A stretch of 64,000 nt of DNA. Origin: Mesorhizobium sophorae. Lineage in GTDB: Bacteria > Pseudomonadota > Alphaproteobacteria > Rhizobiales > Rhizobiaceae. Shown in pieces: positions 55,813 to 64,000 of the stretch. Where the stretch lies: contig NZ_NNRI01000021.1 in NCBI RefSeq assembly GCF_002270415.1, positions 523,625 through 587,624 on the forward strand. The letters are read 5' to 3'. The position numbers were made by a program, and so were the translations under genes. Position 1 is the stretch's first letter. Every line of letters begins with the position of its first letter. Below the pieces are notes generated by a model that did not search any database, was not told the DNA's origin, and was given only the letters and a program-made list of their open reading frames with translations.

Positions 55813-56523
55813 TCAAAATGCCAAGTCTGCGGATGTGGTAGGCTGAGCCTTGGCCGTCGCGCGCGCATCTGCAATGGCGCGTTGCAGTCTGACAAGGTCG
55901 ACCACCCCGGGGATCACTTCGTCGCCGACCACCAACGCCGGCGTGCCGGTGATATGCAGACCGCTGGCGAGCGCGCGATTGCGCGCGATGGCGTCTGCGG
56001 TCGCCGGATCCTCCATGTCCCGCTTGAGCTGCTCAACGTCTAGGCCCACACGGCCTGCGATGGTCAAGGTGGTTCTTTTGTTGACCACGCCGGGAAAATT
56101 CATAAGGGCGAGGTGGAACGCCTCATACTTTCGCTGTTGGCGGGAGGCGAGCGCCGCCCCCGCGGCGAATTCGGAATTCGATCCCAGGACCGGGAACTCC
56201 TTGAACACAAGCTTCACATTGGCATCGTCCCTGATGGCTTGCTGGATATTGAGGCCTGCCGCCCGACAAGGCAGACAGTTGTAGTCGAAGAAAGAGACCA
56301 GAGCGACATCGGCTTCGGGATTGCCGGCGATTGGCGAAGCGAGGTCGTTGAGGAGGGCGTCGCGCCGCTTGAGAATGAGGATGCGCAGCTCCGCTGCGAG
56401 CTGGCGATGGTCTCTCAGCAGGCGCAGGTCATCTGGATACTGCTTTAGCGCCGCCAGCGCCGAAAGAAGCAGCGCGACCAGAATAGCGATCGCGGCGACG
56501 AGGGTGGTACTTTGCTTAAACAT
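55813..56523 (-). CDS. DsbA-family periplasmic thiol-disulfide oxidoreductase
   Basis: 236 residues from the ATG at 56523 (GGAG site). An N-terminal membrane anchor or signal segment (LVAAIAILVALLLSALAAL) precedes the thioredoxin fold with the active site CLPC in FFDYNCLPCRAAGL (about residue 98). The cis-Pro loop is HITGTPALVVGD. It probably forms or isomerises disulfides in the periplasm. The frame remains open upstream to 56961 across dctA debris, which is not part of the protein. Confidence 0.87.
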   Translation of the reverse strand: MFKQSTTLVAAIAILVALLLSALAALKQYPDDLRLLRDHRQLAAELRILILKRRDALLNDLASPIAGNPEADVALVSFFDYNCLPCRAAGLNIQQAIRDDANVKLVFKEFPVLGSNSEFAAGAALASRQQRKYEAFHLALMNFPGVVNKRTTLTIAGRVGLDVEQLKRDMEDPATADAIARNRALASGLHITGTPALVVGDEVIPGVVDLVRLQRAIADARATAKAQPTTSADLAF

Positions 56524-56786
56524 GAGGCGGGCTCCAATCAGCGGTGAACGGTCGGGCAGCAACGGCTGGCCTTTTGGCGCAAAGCGGTCATCGCTTTGGA
56601 TCGGCGGCCGAGCGGGTCGCGCAGCACGGGAAGCTACTGGAACCCGTAGCCATCGAGCCGGTGCCATCTGGCGGTGCGTCCATGACGGCTTCGTGCCAAC
56701 GAGCCGACCCCAATATCTGGGAAGCGTTCGCGCGAGCTGGCCAGATGCAAGTGCCGTTCGCCACGCCGGCCGACCTTCTGGAGTCG

Positions 56787-56991
56787 TTCCCTTCTGGAGA
56801 TCGTTCATAGCGGCGATGCCGGTCGAATTGTCAGAAAGATGACAGGCGCGATGACCATCTTGACGAACTTGATGAAGGCATCGTCCAGCCGCTTCATGCT
56901 CTCGCCGACCTGGCGGATAGAAGCAAACATGGGTGACGCCATGGGCGATGGCGGCAAGCACCTGCGCGTAAAGCCGGGCGTAGCAAAGCTT
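56787..56991 (-). pseudogene. dctA (C4-dicarboxylate transporter) N-terminal remnant
   Basis: In three frames the minus strand reads KLCYARLYAQVLAAIA..GV..CFYP, then VGESMKRLDDAFIKFVKMVIAPVIFLTI, then TGIAAMNDLQK. These are consecutive pieces of the DctA N-terminus (residues about 15-85). Everything after is missing. DctA imports succinate and malate that fuel nitrogen fixation, so a functional copy must exist elsewhere if this strain fixes nitrogen. Confidence 0.8.
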
Positions 56992-57124
56992 GCGGGGCGC
57001 GGGACGTGGGCTGCGAATTGGCCGGTTTCAAGATAGTTGTCTCCCTGCGCGGATCGAGGTGGGTTCCTCCCTTTGGGGGCTTCTCCCATCACGGCGTTCC
57101 GGTCGAACGCCACACCAATGACGT

Positions 57125-57140
57125 AGCAAGCTTCGTGCCG
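57125..57140 (-). promoter_or_regulatory. sigma54 promoter upstream of dctA remnant
   Basis: Minus strand CGGCACGAAGCTTGCT differs from TGGCACG-N4-TTGCW only in the first base. It lies about 135 bases before the first recognisable dctA codon. dctA promoters are classically RpoN-dependent. With dctA destroyed it now faces the DsbA-like and UbiH-like genes about 600 bases downstream. Confidence 0.72.
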
Positions 57141-57829
57141 ACTAGCGGCCGCGCGAAACGCGCGGGATCTCTCATAGCGATCCTGGGCACATTTGTGCAC
57201 TCGCCGCTGGCGCCTGCCCTGCACCGAAAGGCCGACTGCGGGAATTGAACTTCGCGGAGCGGCTGGAAGGCCGTCGACGCGACGTCTTTGCCTTAAGGGC
57301 TGCGATCGGCGTGGTCGATATCGTGGTACGGCTATGCCCCGGGCCCGTAGCCCGGCGGTCTGATCATACCGGGTGATCGAATATCAAACGCCGCGGTTAG
57401 CACCGATTGTCTCTGCAGCCACCCTATGGTCGGGTGCTGAGCAGGCGGCGGGGTCGACCACCGCGTTACGACATAGCGCAAGTGCGCACCTGGCGCGCAA
57501 TCGTTGCACTGGCCACACCGCCCGGACGGCTACGTCGGATGCGCAGTCGGTGCCGGTGCGGACTTCGGAATGAACAGCGAGGCGATCCTGCGATCGACCG
57601 GGTGCGGCCTTGACCTCAGACGCATCGCCCGATGGCTGCAAGTCTCAAACCTCGCCGCCATTCAATGCCTCGACGGTTTGGGCAAGGCGAGCATCAGCAA
57701 TACCGTGGATGGGGTTGGCGGCTTGCCCGTTGACAAGTTGAACATAACCACGCTGCGCCCAGTGTCGTGCTTGCAGCGAACCCATCAGGGGGCGTTTGTC
57801 GCCCTCCGGCTGACTGACAACGGGTCCGC
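57141..57829. other. region between dctA remnant and M24 gene
   Basis: 689 bases without a recognised gene. No exact TGT-N10-ACA NifA site was found upstream of the sigma54 promoter. Several GC-rich shadow frames exist; none is supported. Confidence 0.4.
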
Positions 57830-58963
57830 TCAAACAAGAGTCATCGAATCCAGGTCAGATGGGAAATCGGTCAGCTTCCGATAGCCGTCCGCAGTGATCA
57901 GAACTGTATCGGAATGGCGGTAGCCACCTTGGCCGTGCCAGTAGATGCCCGGTTCGACACTGATCAACATGTTCTCCTGCAGGATGTCGTCGCTCCCCTC
58001 GGCAAGCCACGGTCCTTCGTGTCCGGCCATGCCGATACCGTGACCGGTCCGGTGCAGCAGATTTCCGCCGAATCCTTCAGAACGCAGGAACGACATGACC
58101 TTATGATCGACTTCGTGGGCGCTGACACCGGGCCGAAGCATGTCATATGCGATGTTGCGGGCCGCGAGCATCGTCGCGAAGACCGCGGCTTGGTCGCCCG
58201 AGGTGCGGTGCAGGAAGAAGGTACGCTCGGTCTCCGCCGAATAGCCGTTCACCCGAAGAAACGACAAGCCGACATTGGGACCTTCGCCGAATATGTCCGT
58301 CGGTTCGGGAAAGCGATGCGGCTGGGCGCTGAAGGGGGCAGCCCAGACACCGAGCCAGATCGAGCTGGTGTGCTGGTCGAATTTTCCTTCGCCCTCGACG
58401 ATGGCATTGCGAAGCTCCGGGATGCGGTCATACCCGCCTTGGATGGAGGTACCGATACGCGCTGCATCCATCACCATCCGCAGGCCGAGGTCACAAAAGC
58501 GCGCGGCCCGTTCGATCCGACTGATCTCGTAGGGCGACTTGACCAGTCGCAAGCGCTCCACCAGTGGCTCCACCATCGGGAAAAAGTGCTCAAGTGCTCG
58601 CATGAGTTCGGCAGGCATGGACGGCTCCACTGCGATCACATCATGCTCCCCGATCACCTGGGCAAGCGCGTCGAGAAATGTTTCGCCTTTGGGCGCCGGG
58701 TACTCGGTGTATTCCAAGATGCGATGCAGCAGCGGGATCGCCGCGACGTTCTCGGCCTCCAGCCGCGGTGTCACAAAGACGAGATCGCCCTCGGGGCGTA
58801 CGACGAGGAAAAACGGGCGCTCGAATGGCTGATAGCGGAAGCCGGTCAGATAAAAGATGCTGTCTGTAGAGGTTATCAGCGCAGCATCCAGCTCCTTGTT
58901 CTCGATCAAGCGTCTTAATTTATTAAGCCGAAGTTCGTATTCGTCCAGTATTCCTGTCTCCAT
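57830..58963 (-). CDS. M24-family peptidase homologue (creatinase-like), metal ligands altered
   Basis: 377 residues with the pita-bread fold: an N-terminal creatinase domain (about 1-135) and a C-terminal domain with RTGHGIGMAGHEGP and ISVEPGIYWHGQGGYRHSDT. Of the five metal ligands usual in aminopeptidases, the His and one Glu remain. The two Asp positions read LRVNGYSAETERTFF (no Asp) and the last Glu is Ser in RHSD. It is probably a metal-independent, creatinase-like hydrolase of a small amide rather than a prolidase. Substrate unknown. Confidence 0.82.
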   Translation of the reverse strand: METGILDEYELRLNKLRRLIENKELDAALITSTDSIFYLTGFRYQPFERPFFLVVRPEGDLVFVTPRLEAENVAAIPLLHRILEYTEYPAPKGETFLDALAQVIGEHDVIAVEPSMPAELMRALEHFFPMVEPLVERLRLVKSPYEISRIERAARFCDLGLRMVMDAARIGTSIQGGYDRIPELRNAIVEGEGKFDQHTSSIWLGVWAAPFSAQPHRFPEPTDIFGEGPNVGLSFLRVNGYSAETERTFFLHRTSGDQAAVFATMLAARNIAYDMLRPGVSAHEVDHKVMSFLRSEGFGGNLLHRTGHGIGMAGHEGPWLAEGSDDILQENMLISVEPGIYWHGQGGYRHSDTVLITADGYRKLTDFPSDLDSMTLV

Positions 58964-59593
58964 GACAAGCCGTCTCCTTGTTGTTCCAGGTTAATCGGCC
59001 CCGCCGAACACGACATCGAAATTCATCCAACCCGCGGCAGCACATTTCGAAAAAGCCGAGGCACTAAGTCGTTGCACAGTCACGAACGGAGTGAAGTGAG
59101 CACAGTTGGCGCGGTTACGACCTGCGGCTGTCGCCGATGAACGCCAGTCCCTGTCGATCTAGAGGCGATCCATGCCAGAGACGCGGAGGCTGGCCAGCTG
59201 TTGACGTCCCGCCTTGCCGAACAAGTCAACCGGCGGCACGGTCTGCTCCGGGTAACGGTCGAACGCCGCTGCGATCCCGTCTTCATCATAGTGCACAACC
59301 GGACGTGAACAGCAGCTGGCGGACATGGAAACGTTCCCTTTTGCGGCATGATGTGGTGGAAGCGCGCCACCTGCTGAGCTGCACCGAAACCGCGTCGTCG
59401 CGGATAATTGCCGGGGCGGCGGTGACTGCGACCGCGTTGGAAGGTCGATCGCAGGATCCAGGACGGCCGGCGCGTCGATGCGCTTTTCGTAGAAGCGCCG
59501 GACCGAATCCGATGCAAGGTCGACGATGTGGGAAGATCTCATTGCCTTGAGACCCTGCGAAACGGAACATGTGAAGTTCGGCTTGCGCGTTTG
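58964..59593. other. region between M24 gene and NodT-type gene
   Basis: 630 bases with no gene I can name. A minus-strand frame at 59159-59542 ends with protein-like text (YDEDGIAAAFDRYPEQTVPP) and could be a fragment of an unidentified gene. Nothing further can be supported. Confidence 0.35.
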
Positions 59594-61087
59594 TCATTGG
59601 GTTGCCTTCGACGCCGGCTGTGGCCTGGTTTTGGCGTCGACGCCCTCCGGCTTGGCGCTGTCGATGGCCCCGTCCCAGCCGCCGCCGAGCGCCTTGTTGA
59701 GCGCGATGTAGTCGATGGCGATCGAGACGCGACTTTGCAGGAGAGTGTCCTCGGCCGTATCGAGCGAGCGCTCCGCGTCCAGCACGTCGAGCAGGCTCGC
59801 CGCACCGGATTGGTAGAGTATCCGCACCTGGCGTGCGGCATCGCGGGCCGATTTCGCCGACGAGGAAAGCTTGCCGTTCCTGATGCGCTCCTGTGTCAGC
59901 GAGACGCTGGCGTTTTCCACATCTTGGAGCGCCGTCAGCACGGATGCCTTGTAGGCGATGAAATGTTGGTCGCGCTCGGCCTTGGCGACGTCGACGGCGG
60001 CCTGCAGCTTTCCGGCGTTGAACAGCGGCACGCTGAGCTTCGGCCCAAAAGAGAAGCCGATGGTGGAGTTCTTGCCGAGGTCGCCAAGCTCGAGGGCCGA
60101 CGTGTCGATATTTCCAGTCAGGTTGACGCTTGGATAGCGCGCTGCCTCGGCCTGGCCGATCCTGGCGGTGTACTGAGCATATTGCCGCTCCGCCATGCGT
60201 ATGTCGGGGCGGGCGAGCAGGATGTCGGCGGGAATGCCGGTCGGCACCGGCAGGTGTGGTGCCGGGATGGGCGCGCCGCGCTTCAGCCTGTCGTTGAGCG
60301 CGTCCGGCGACCGTCCGGTGACCACGGCAAGACGGTGCACCGTCTCCGCATAGCTAGCCTCCAGCGTCGGCACCTCGGCCTCCGTGCTGCTTGCCTGTGC
60401 CTTGGCTTTTGCCACGTCGGCCGCTGTCACCAGGCCGGCCTTGGCCCTTGTGCGGGTGATGGCGACGGTCTGCTCTTGGGAGGCGACTGAGCGGCGCGCG
60501 AGTTGAATGCGCGCCTGATAGCCGCGCGCCTGAGCGTAGTTGGCGGCGACATCGCCGATCAGGGTCAGCAGCCTGGAGCGTAGTTCTTCCTCGGCGGCGT
60601 CCAGTCCATAGCGGGCCGCCTCGACGCTCCGGTGGTTGGCGCCGAACAGATCCAGCTCCCATGTGGCGTCGAAACCGGACCGGAACGCGCCAGAGGAATC
60701 GCCGCCAGATCCCGACGTGATCGCGGCAGTCGTGCCGCGGTTGGCCGATAGGGAGCCGTCGGCGGACGGGAACAAGGTCGCTGCGCTCTGGCGATAACTC
60801 GCGTGAGCCTCGCGTATCTTGGCTCTGGCGGAGGCGACCTCGAGATTGCCGGCAACCGCTTCCTCGACAAGCGCGTTCAGCTCGGGGTCGCGCAGCCGCT
60901 GCCACCATTTCGACAATTGAGCCGGTAAGGCGGTCTTTGTTGGGTTTTGGCCGTTCCAGTGTGCCGGCGTGGGCAAAATTGGCGTCCGATAATCCGGGCC
61001 GACGATACATCCCGCCAGCAGGACAACGGTGGAAATAGGCACGATGAGCCGCCCCGCGGCAATCGAGCCGCGTTCGAAACCTTGCAT
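59594..61087 (-). CDS. outer-membrane efflux factor (NodT/OprM family lipoprotein)
   Basis: 497 residues. A lipoprotein signal ending in the lipobox VVLLAGC (Cys27) is followed by two repeated OEP domains with long coiled-coil helices (WWQRLRDPELNALVEEAVAG; LGGGWDG near the end is typical). It forms the TolC-like outer-membrane channel of an RND or MFS efflux pump, exporting drugs or signals. No inner-membrane pump or adaptor gene is in the window, so it is either an orphan or the end of an operon lost on the right. Confidence 0.9.
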   Translation of the reverse strand: MQGFERGSIAAGRLIVPISTVVLLAGCIVGPDYRTPILPTPAHWNGQNPTKTALPAQLSKWWQRLRDPELNALVEEAVAGNLEVASARAKIREAHASYRQSAATLFPSADGSLSANRGTTAAITSGSGGDSSGAFRSGFDATWELDLFGANHRSVEAARYGLDAAEEELRSRLLTLIGDVAANYAQARGYQARIQLARRSVASQEQTVAITRTRAKAGLVTAADVAKAKAQASSTEAEVPTLEASYAETVHRLAVVTGRSPDALNDRLKRGAPIPAPHLPVPTGIPADILLARPDIRMAERQYAQYTARIGQAEAARYPSVNLTGNIDTSALELGDLGKNSTIGFSFGPKLSVPLFNAGKLQAAVDVAKAERDQHFIAYKASVLTALQDVENASVSLTQERIRNGKLSSSAKSARDAARQVRILYQSGAASLLDVLDAERSLDTAEDTLLQSRVSIAIDYIALNKALGGGWDGAIDSAKPEGVDAKTRPQPASKATQ

Positions 61088-62202
61088 ATAAAAAGCCCTT
61101 ATTGCTCATTGACTGTCGCTGGCGTCTTGCCCGTGTTCCTGTCTGGCCGCCTTGCCATTGAAAAGTTGCGCCGCACCCGAACAGCGGCACACTGCGATCT
61201 CGCCCACCCTGACAGGTGATAATCACATGGTGGGTTTTGTCTTTCCTTATTGGGTTCTTCCAATCAAAATAATGCCGCTGGAAGACAGAAGATGTGACGG
61301 TCCTGTGACCATCATCAGCTCGGCAATTGGTCCTTCCTCCGGCGGGCGCGACCTGTCTCATGCCACCTCCTTCTTTGGTTTTCGTCGAGCAATTTCAAAC
61401 TCGGCATCGTCGACAGGGCACTTCCTGGGGCCGTGCGATGAAAGCCCGCAAGAAGCGCGCCAGCTGCAGGAGGCGTCGACGGATCGCACCCGTTCAAATA
61501 ATCGCACGCGTTCAAATAATTGTGTTGCGTCAGCCTTTTGGTTGGGCGAAGGGCCGTCTCGAGTTCTGTCAATTGCGGATGGCGAGACAATTGCGGCTCA
61601 CGCCATCAGGCGCCGACCAACATGCAGTCTTTCCAGGTTCGATAGCAGAATGTTTTCGACGGCGGCGCTGCGTTCATGCTTGCGGTCATGAGCATGGTGG
61701 CGTTCGGTGACATTGAACATTGCCATGGCCGCCCCCTTTTTGCTGAACTTGACTTACACAACCCTCAACAGCCGCAATCCTTAAGGAGCCTCAAAGCAAA
61801 TGGGCACCGCTGCCGCGTCAGCCTCCATACGTCCGAGCCGCAGCCGCAAGCCTTGAGCGCCCCTGTGGTGGGGTTCCACTGTTAGACGCCTTCGCTCGGC
61901 CGCGGCTGGACAGGGTCCAAATGGACGTCCATTTTGCCGTCGGTCTCGATGCAGACACCTCCCTCCAAAACGGAGACTTCTTCGCATGATCCGCCCAGGC
62001 TGGGCAGGAGGGAATTCGGGTGAGCGCTTACCGACCAACAAGGCCGACACTCGTCGATATCGCCAGCAATCCGAATCGGGGAAAGGTCATCGTTGCGGCG
62101 TGGTCAGCCCTTGGCGCTGATACCCGAAACAACAGCGCCGTCAAATGTGGGCCAACGCGAACCTAAGACCCACAGGCGCAGTTCCAGTGAAAGGCGGGCA
62201 GG
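61088..62202. other. 1.1-kb region without recognised gene
   Basis: This stretch lies between the NodT-type gene start and queE. Short frames on both strands show no family features. It contains the upstream region of the NodT-type gene. No nod box, NifA site or tRNA was seen. Confidence 0.4.
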
Positions 62203-62931
62203 CTAGACGCCTCTCTTGTTACCCCAGAGCATAACGTGCAACTGCGGCAGCACGCGGGCTTCGAACCACCTGTCGCGGGTCACGCTTTCAACCAACCACT
62301 CCATGCGTTTCGTTATTCCGTCAAGGTCGACGGCGGAGTCTGCATTTCCGGGGCGCGGCGGCGTGTGATTGCCGGGTTGCAGATAGATCGGCAATCGTGG
62401 AAATCTCGCGGCGGCGTCCTTCGCGTAGGCGTAGTCGCTTTCGTCGAACACAACGAGCTTGAGCACGACTTGCGGCTTCTCGTTTGCCGCCTGGACGCAT
62501 GCCTCGATAGCGGCCCAATCGGTCGTCATTTCGCTTGACGGCGGCTTTGGGCTCAGAACCAGTACGTCAAGCTCGGCAAACCAGTCCCTGACCACCGAAC
62601 CTTGGGTTTCCAGCGCAAAACGGTATCCTTCCCGGTGGCCCCGTTCGATAAGCGCACCGAGCGGCTGGATGGCCGGATTGCCGCCCGACAGCGACACCAT
62701 AACCGGGCGGCCACCGGAAAGCCCAACCACGCTTTGCCAGACCGCGTCAACGGACATCATTTCCCATTCATGGCGGTATTGATTGTCCACCGCATGCAGG
62801 CTGTCGCACCAGGCACAGCGATAGTCACACCCGCCGGTTCTGACGAAGACCGTAGGCAAACCGATGAGCACGCCTTCGCCCTGGATCGTCGGCCCGAAAA
62901 TCTCACTGACGCGGATTGCGGGATGCGTCAT
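62203..62931 (-). CDS. queE: 7-carboxy-7-deazaguanine synthase
   Basis: 242 residues from the ATG at 62931, which overlaps queD by 4 bp (ATGA). Radical SAM enzyme: the cluster motif CDYRCAWC follows FVRTGG, and the substrate loop FGPTIQGEG lies near the start. It converts 6-carboxytetrahydropterin to 7-carboxy-7-deazaguanine in queuosine/7-deazapurine synthesis. Third gene of queC-queD-queE. Confidence 0.93.
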   Translation of the reverse strand: MTHPAIRVSEIFGPTIQGEGVLIGLPTVFVRTGGCDYRCAWCDSLHAVDNQYRHEWEMMSVDAVWQSVVGLSGGRPVMVSLSGGNPAIQPLGALIERGHREGYRFALETQGSVVRDWFAELDVLVLSPKPPSSEMTTDWAAIEACVQAANEKPQVVLKLVVFDESDYAYAKDAAARFPRLPIYLQPGNHTPPRPGNADSAVDLDGITKRMEWLVESVTRDRWFEARVLPQLHVMLWGNKRGV

Positions 62932-63284
62932 GGCCGCCATTCCGCCCATGTTTTCGGTGTTTCGCTCACCCGCACGGCCGAAGTCTCCGGCAGGCGTGCC
63001 TTGCACCATTCATAAAAATGTCTTGCCAGGTATTCCGCCGTGACTTGCTCATGTCCCAGCGCATCGTTGAGATGTCGGTGGTCGAAACTCTGGTCGATAT
63101 AGCGTTTGAGCGATGCCAAATCGTGATAGTCGCGTACGAACCCGTGCTCGTTCAGTTCCTTCGCCGAAAGCTCTACTTCGACGATGTAATTATGTCCGTG
63201 CAGGCGCGCGCACTGGTGGTCGGGAGGCAAGGAGGTCAGCTGATGCGAGGCTGAGAAGTGGAATTCCTTGGTGATGCGGAACAT
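62928..63284 (-). CDS. queD: 6-carboxytetrahydropterin synthase
   Basis: 118 residues of the 6-pyruvoyltetrahydropterin synthase fold. Zn ligands are the His in FHFSASHQL and the HGHNY pair; the catalytic region is FDHRHLND with Glu in TAEYLARH. It makes 6-carboxytetrahydropterin from dihydroneopterin triphosphate. The start overlaps the queC stop by one base (TAATG). Confidence 0.94.
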   Translation of the reverse strand: MFRITKEFHFSASHQLTSLPPDHQCARLHGHNYIVEVELSAKELNEHGFVRDYHDLASLKRYIDQSFDHRHLNDALGHEQVTAEYLARHFYEWCKARLPETSAVRVSETPKTWAEWRP

Positions 63285-63982
63285 TACACGTTCCTCCTAT
63301 GCAGCGCCTCGAGCCAGAAGTCGGCATCCTCGTAGTTGGTAGGGTCAGGGTGCTGCGCGAGATGGAACGCTTCGCGTCGCTCGACGCAGGTCCCGCACCG
63401 CCCGCAGTGACGCTCACCGCCCTTGTAGCAAGACCAGGTCTCCGCAAATTGCGTGCCGTATCGTGCTCCATCCTCAACGATGTCCGCCTTGGTGAGATTC
63501 ACGTAAGGCGCATGAAGGCGAATGTTCGCGTAGCCGTCGAGGGCGCGGTCTTGCATCATCTGGAAGGCATCAATGAAGGCCGGACGGCAATCTGGATAGA
63601 TGAAATGATCCCCTCCATGCACGGCCGTCGCCACCGCTTCGGCCCCCTGCGCGGCCGCGAATCCAAAGGCGGTAGCTAACATGATGGCGTTCCGGTTCGG
63701 CACCACCGTGACCTTCATCCTGTCTTCGGCGTAGTGCCCGTCCGGCACGTCCACACTATCGGTTAGGGCGGAGCCGGAAAGGCCGCGGCCGATTTCGCGG
63801 ATATCGATGATCCGATGCAGCACGTTTAGTCGCTCCGCGCAAAGGGCGGCGAAGCCCAATTCCTTCCTGTGCCGTTGGCCATAATCGAAAGATAGCAGGC
63901 TGGCGAGTTGGTGCTCCGCTGCCACCTTGTGAGCAAGCGAAACGGAATCCAATCCGCCGGAGCAGATGACGAGAGTCTTCAT
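63284..63982 (-). CDS. queC: 7-cyano-7-deazaguanine (preQ0) synthase
   Basis: 232 residues. N-terminal PP-loop motif CSGGLDSVSLAH, nucleotide region FDYGQRHRKEL, and C-terminal zinc site CYKGGERHCGRCGTC. It converts the carboxylate made by QueE into the nitrile preQ0 with ATP and ammonia. First gene of the queCDE operon in the window; folE is not seen and may lie beyond the edge. Confidence 0.95.
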   Translation of the reverse strand: MKTLVICSGGLDSVSLAHKVAAEHQLASLLSFDYGQRHRKELGFAALCAERLNVLHRIIDIREIGRGLSGSALTDSVDVPDGHYAEDRMKVTVVPNRNAIMLATAFGFAAAQGAEAVATAVHGGDHFIYPDCRPAFIDAFQMMQDRALDGYANIRLHAPYVNLTKADIVEDGARYGTQFAETWSCYKGGERHCGRCGTCVERREAFHLAQHPDPTNYEDADFWLEALHRRNV

Positions 63983-64000
63983 CGTTGGGTTCCTTGTTTT

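Noticed and set aside
57181..57205. GGGCACATTTGTGCAC as a second sigma54 promoter
   Set aside because: Spacing to the -12 GC is one base short; it is a simple partial palindrome.

Overview
The window looks like part of a symbiosis island or symbiotic plasmid of a nitrogen-fixing rhizobium, most likely Mesorhizobium or a close relative. The reasons are a nifHDKENX cluster with rhizobial accessory genes (DUF269, CCE_0567-type small protein, fdxB), an ACC deaminase gene (acdS) next to nif, NifA/sigma54-type promoters, and dense insertion-sequence debris. The genus is inferred from gene content and was not tested by a search.

Layout. 0.1-3.9 kb: a RIT element, i.e. three overlapping tyrosine recombinases between perfect 49-bp inverted repeats, abutting a broken IS110 transposase. 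3.9-8.5 kb: broken IS110 and IS1380 copies and a group II intron. 8.6-24.2 kb: an unusual metabolic cluster: FAD oxidase and GntR regulator (minus strand), ATP-grasp ligase, then an operon of SDR, unknown protein, SDR, DRE-TIM aldolase and a SerC-HAD fusion, followed by a second GntR. It is interrupted by an IS1380 copy carrying a second, apparently identical group II intron. 10.99-28.5 kb: two IS6-type copies in opposite orientation bracket most of the cluster; the right copy is split by an IS21 element. 28.7-31.1 kb: an aminotransferase plus 2OG-Fe(II) dioxygenase operon. 31.8-45.5 kb: acdS and the nif region, all on the minus strand. 46.3-50.5 kb: an integrase split by an IS5 element that is itself split by a serine-recombinase element. 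50.6-53.4 kb: a SIR2-HerA antiphage pair. 53.5-64 kb: small ORFs, UbiH-like and DsbA-like genes, a dctA remnant, an M24 peptidase homologue, a NodT-type outer membrane factor, and queCDE.

How the genes work together. nifH has a sigma54 -24/-12 promoter (45435-45450) and a NifA-type TGT-N10-ACA site (45541-45556). The same pair of signals lies upstream of the orphan operon starting at 17469 (UAS 17323-17338, -24/-12 at 17401-17416). This suggests that a small-molecule pathway is switched on together with nitrogenase. An amino-acid-oxidase-like enzyme and GntR regulators lie next to it. That arrangement recalls rhizopine/opine systems, in which bacteroids make a compound that free-living kin consume. 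This is the most interesting hypothesis in the window, and it is inference.

Limits: no searches or alignments were run. Family calls come from recognised motifs and remembered family sequence. Start codons were chosen from ribosome-binding sites and overlaps.
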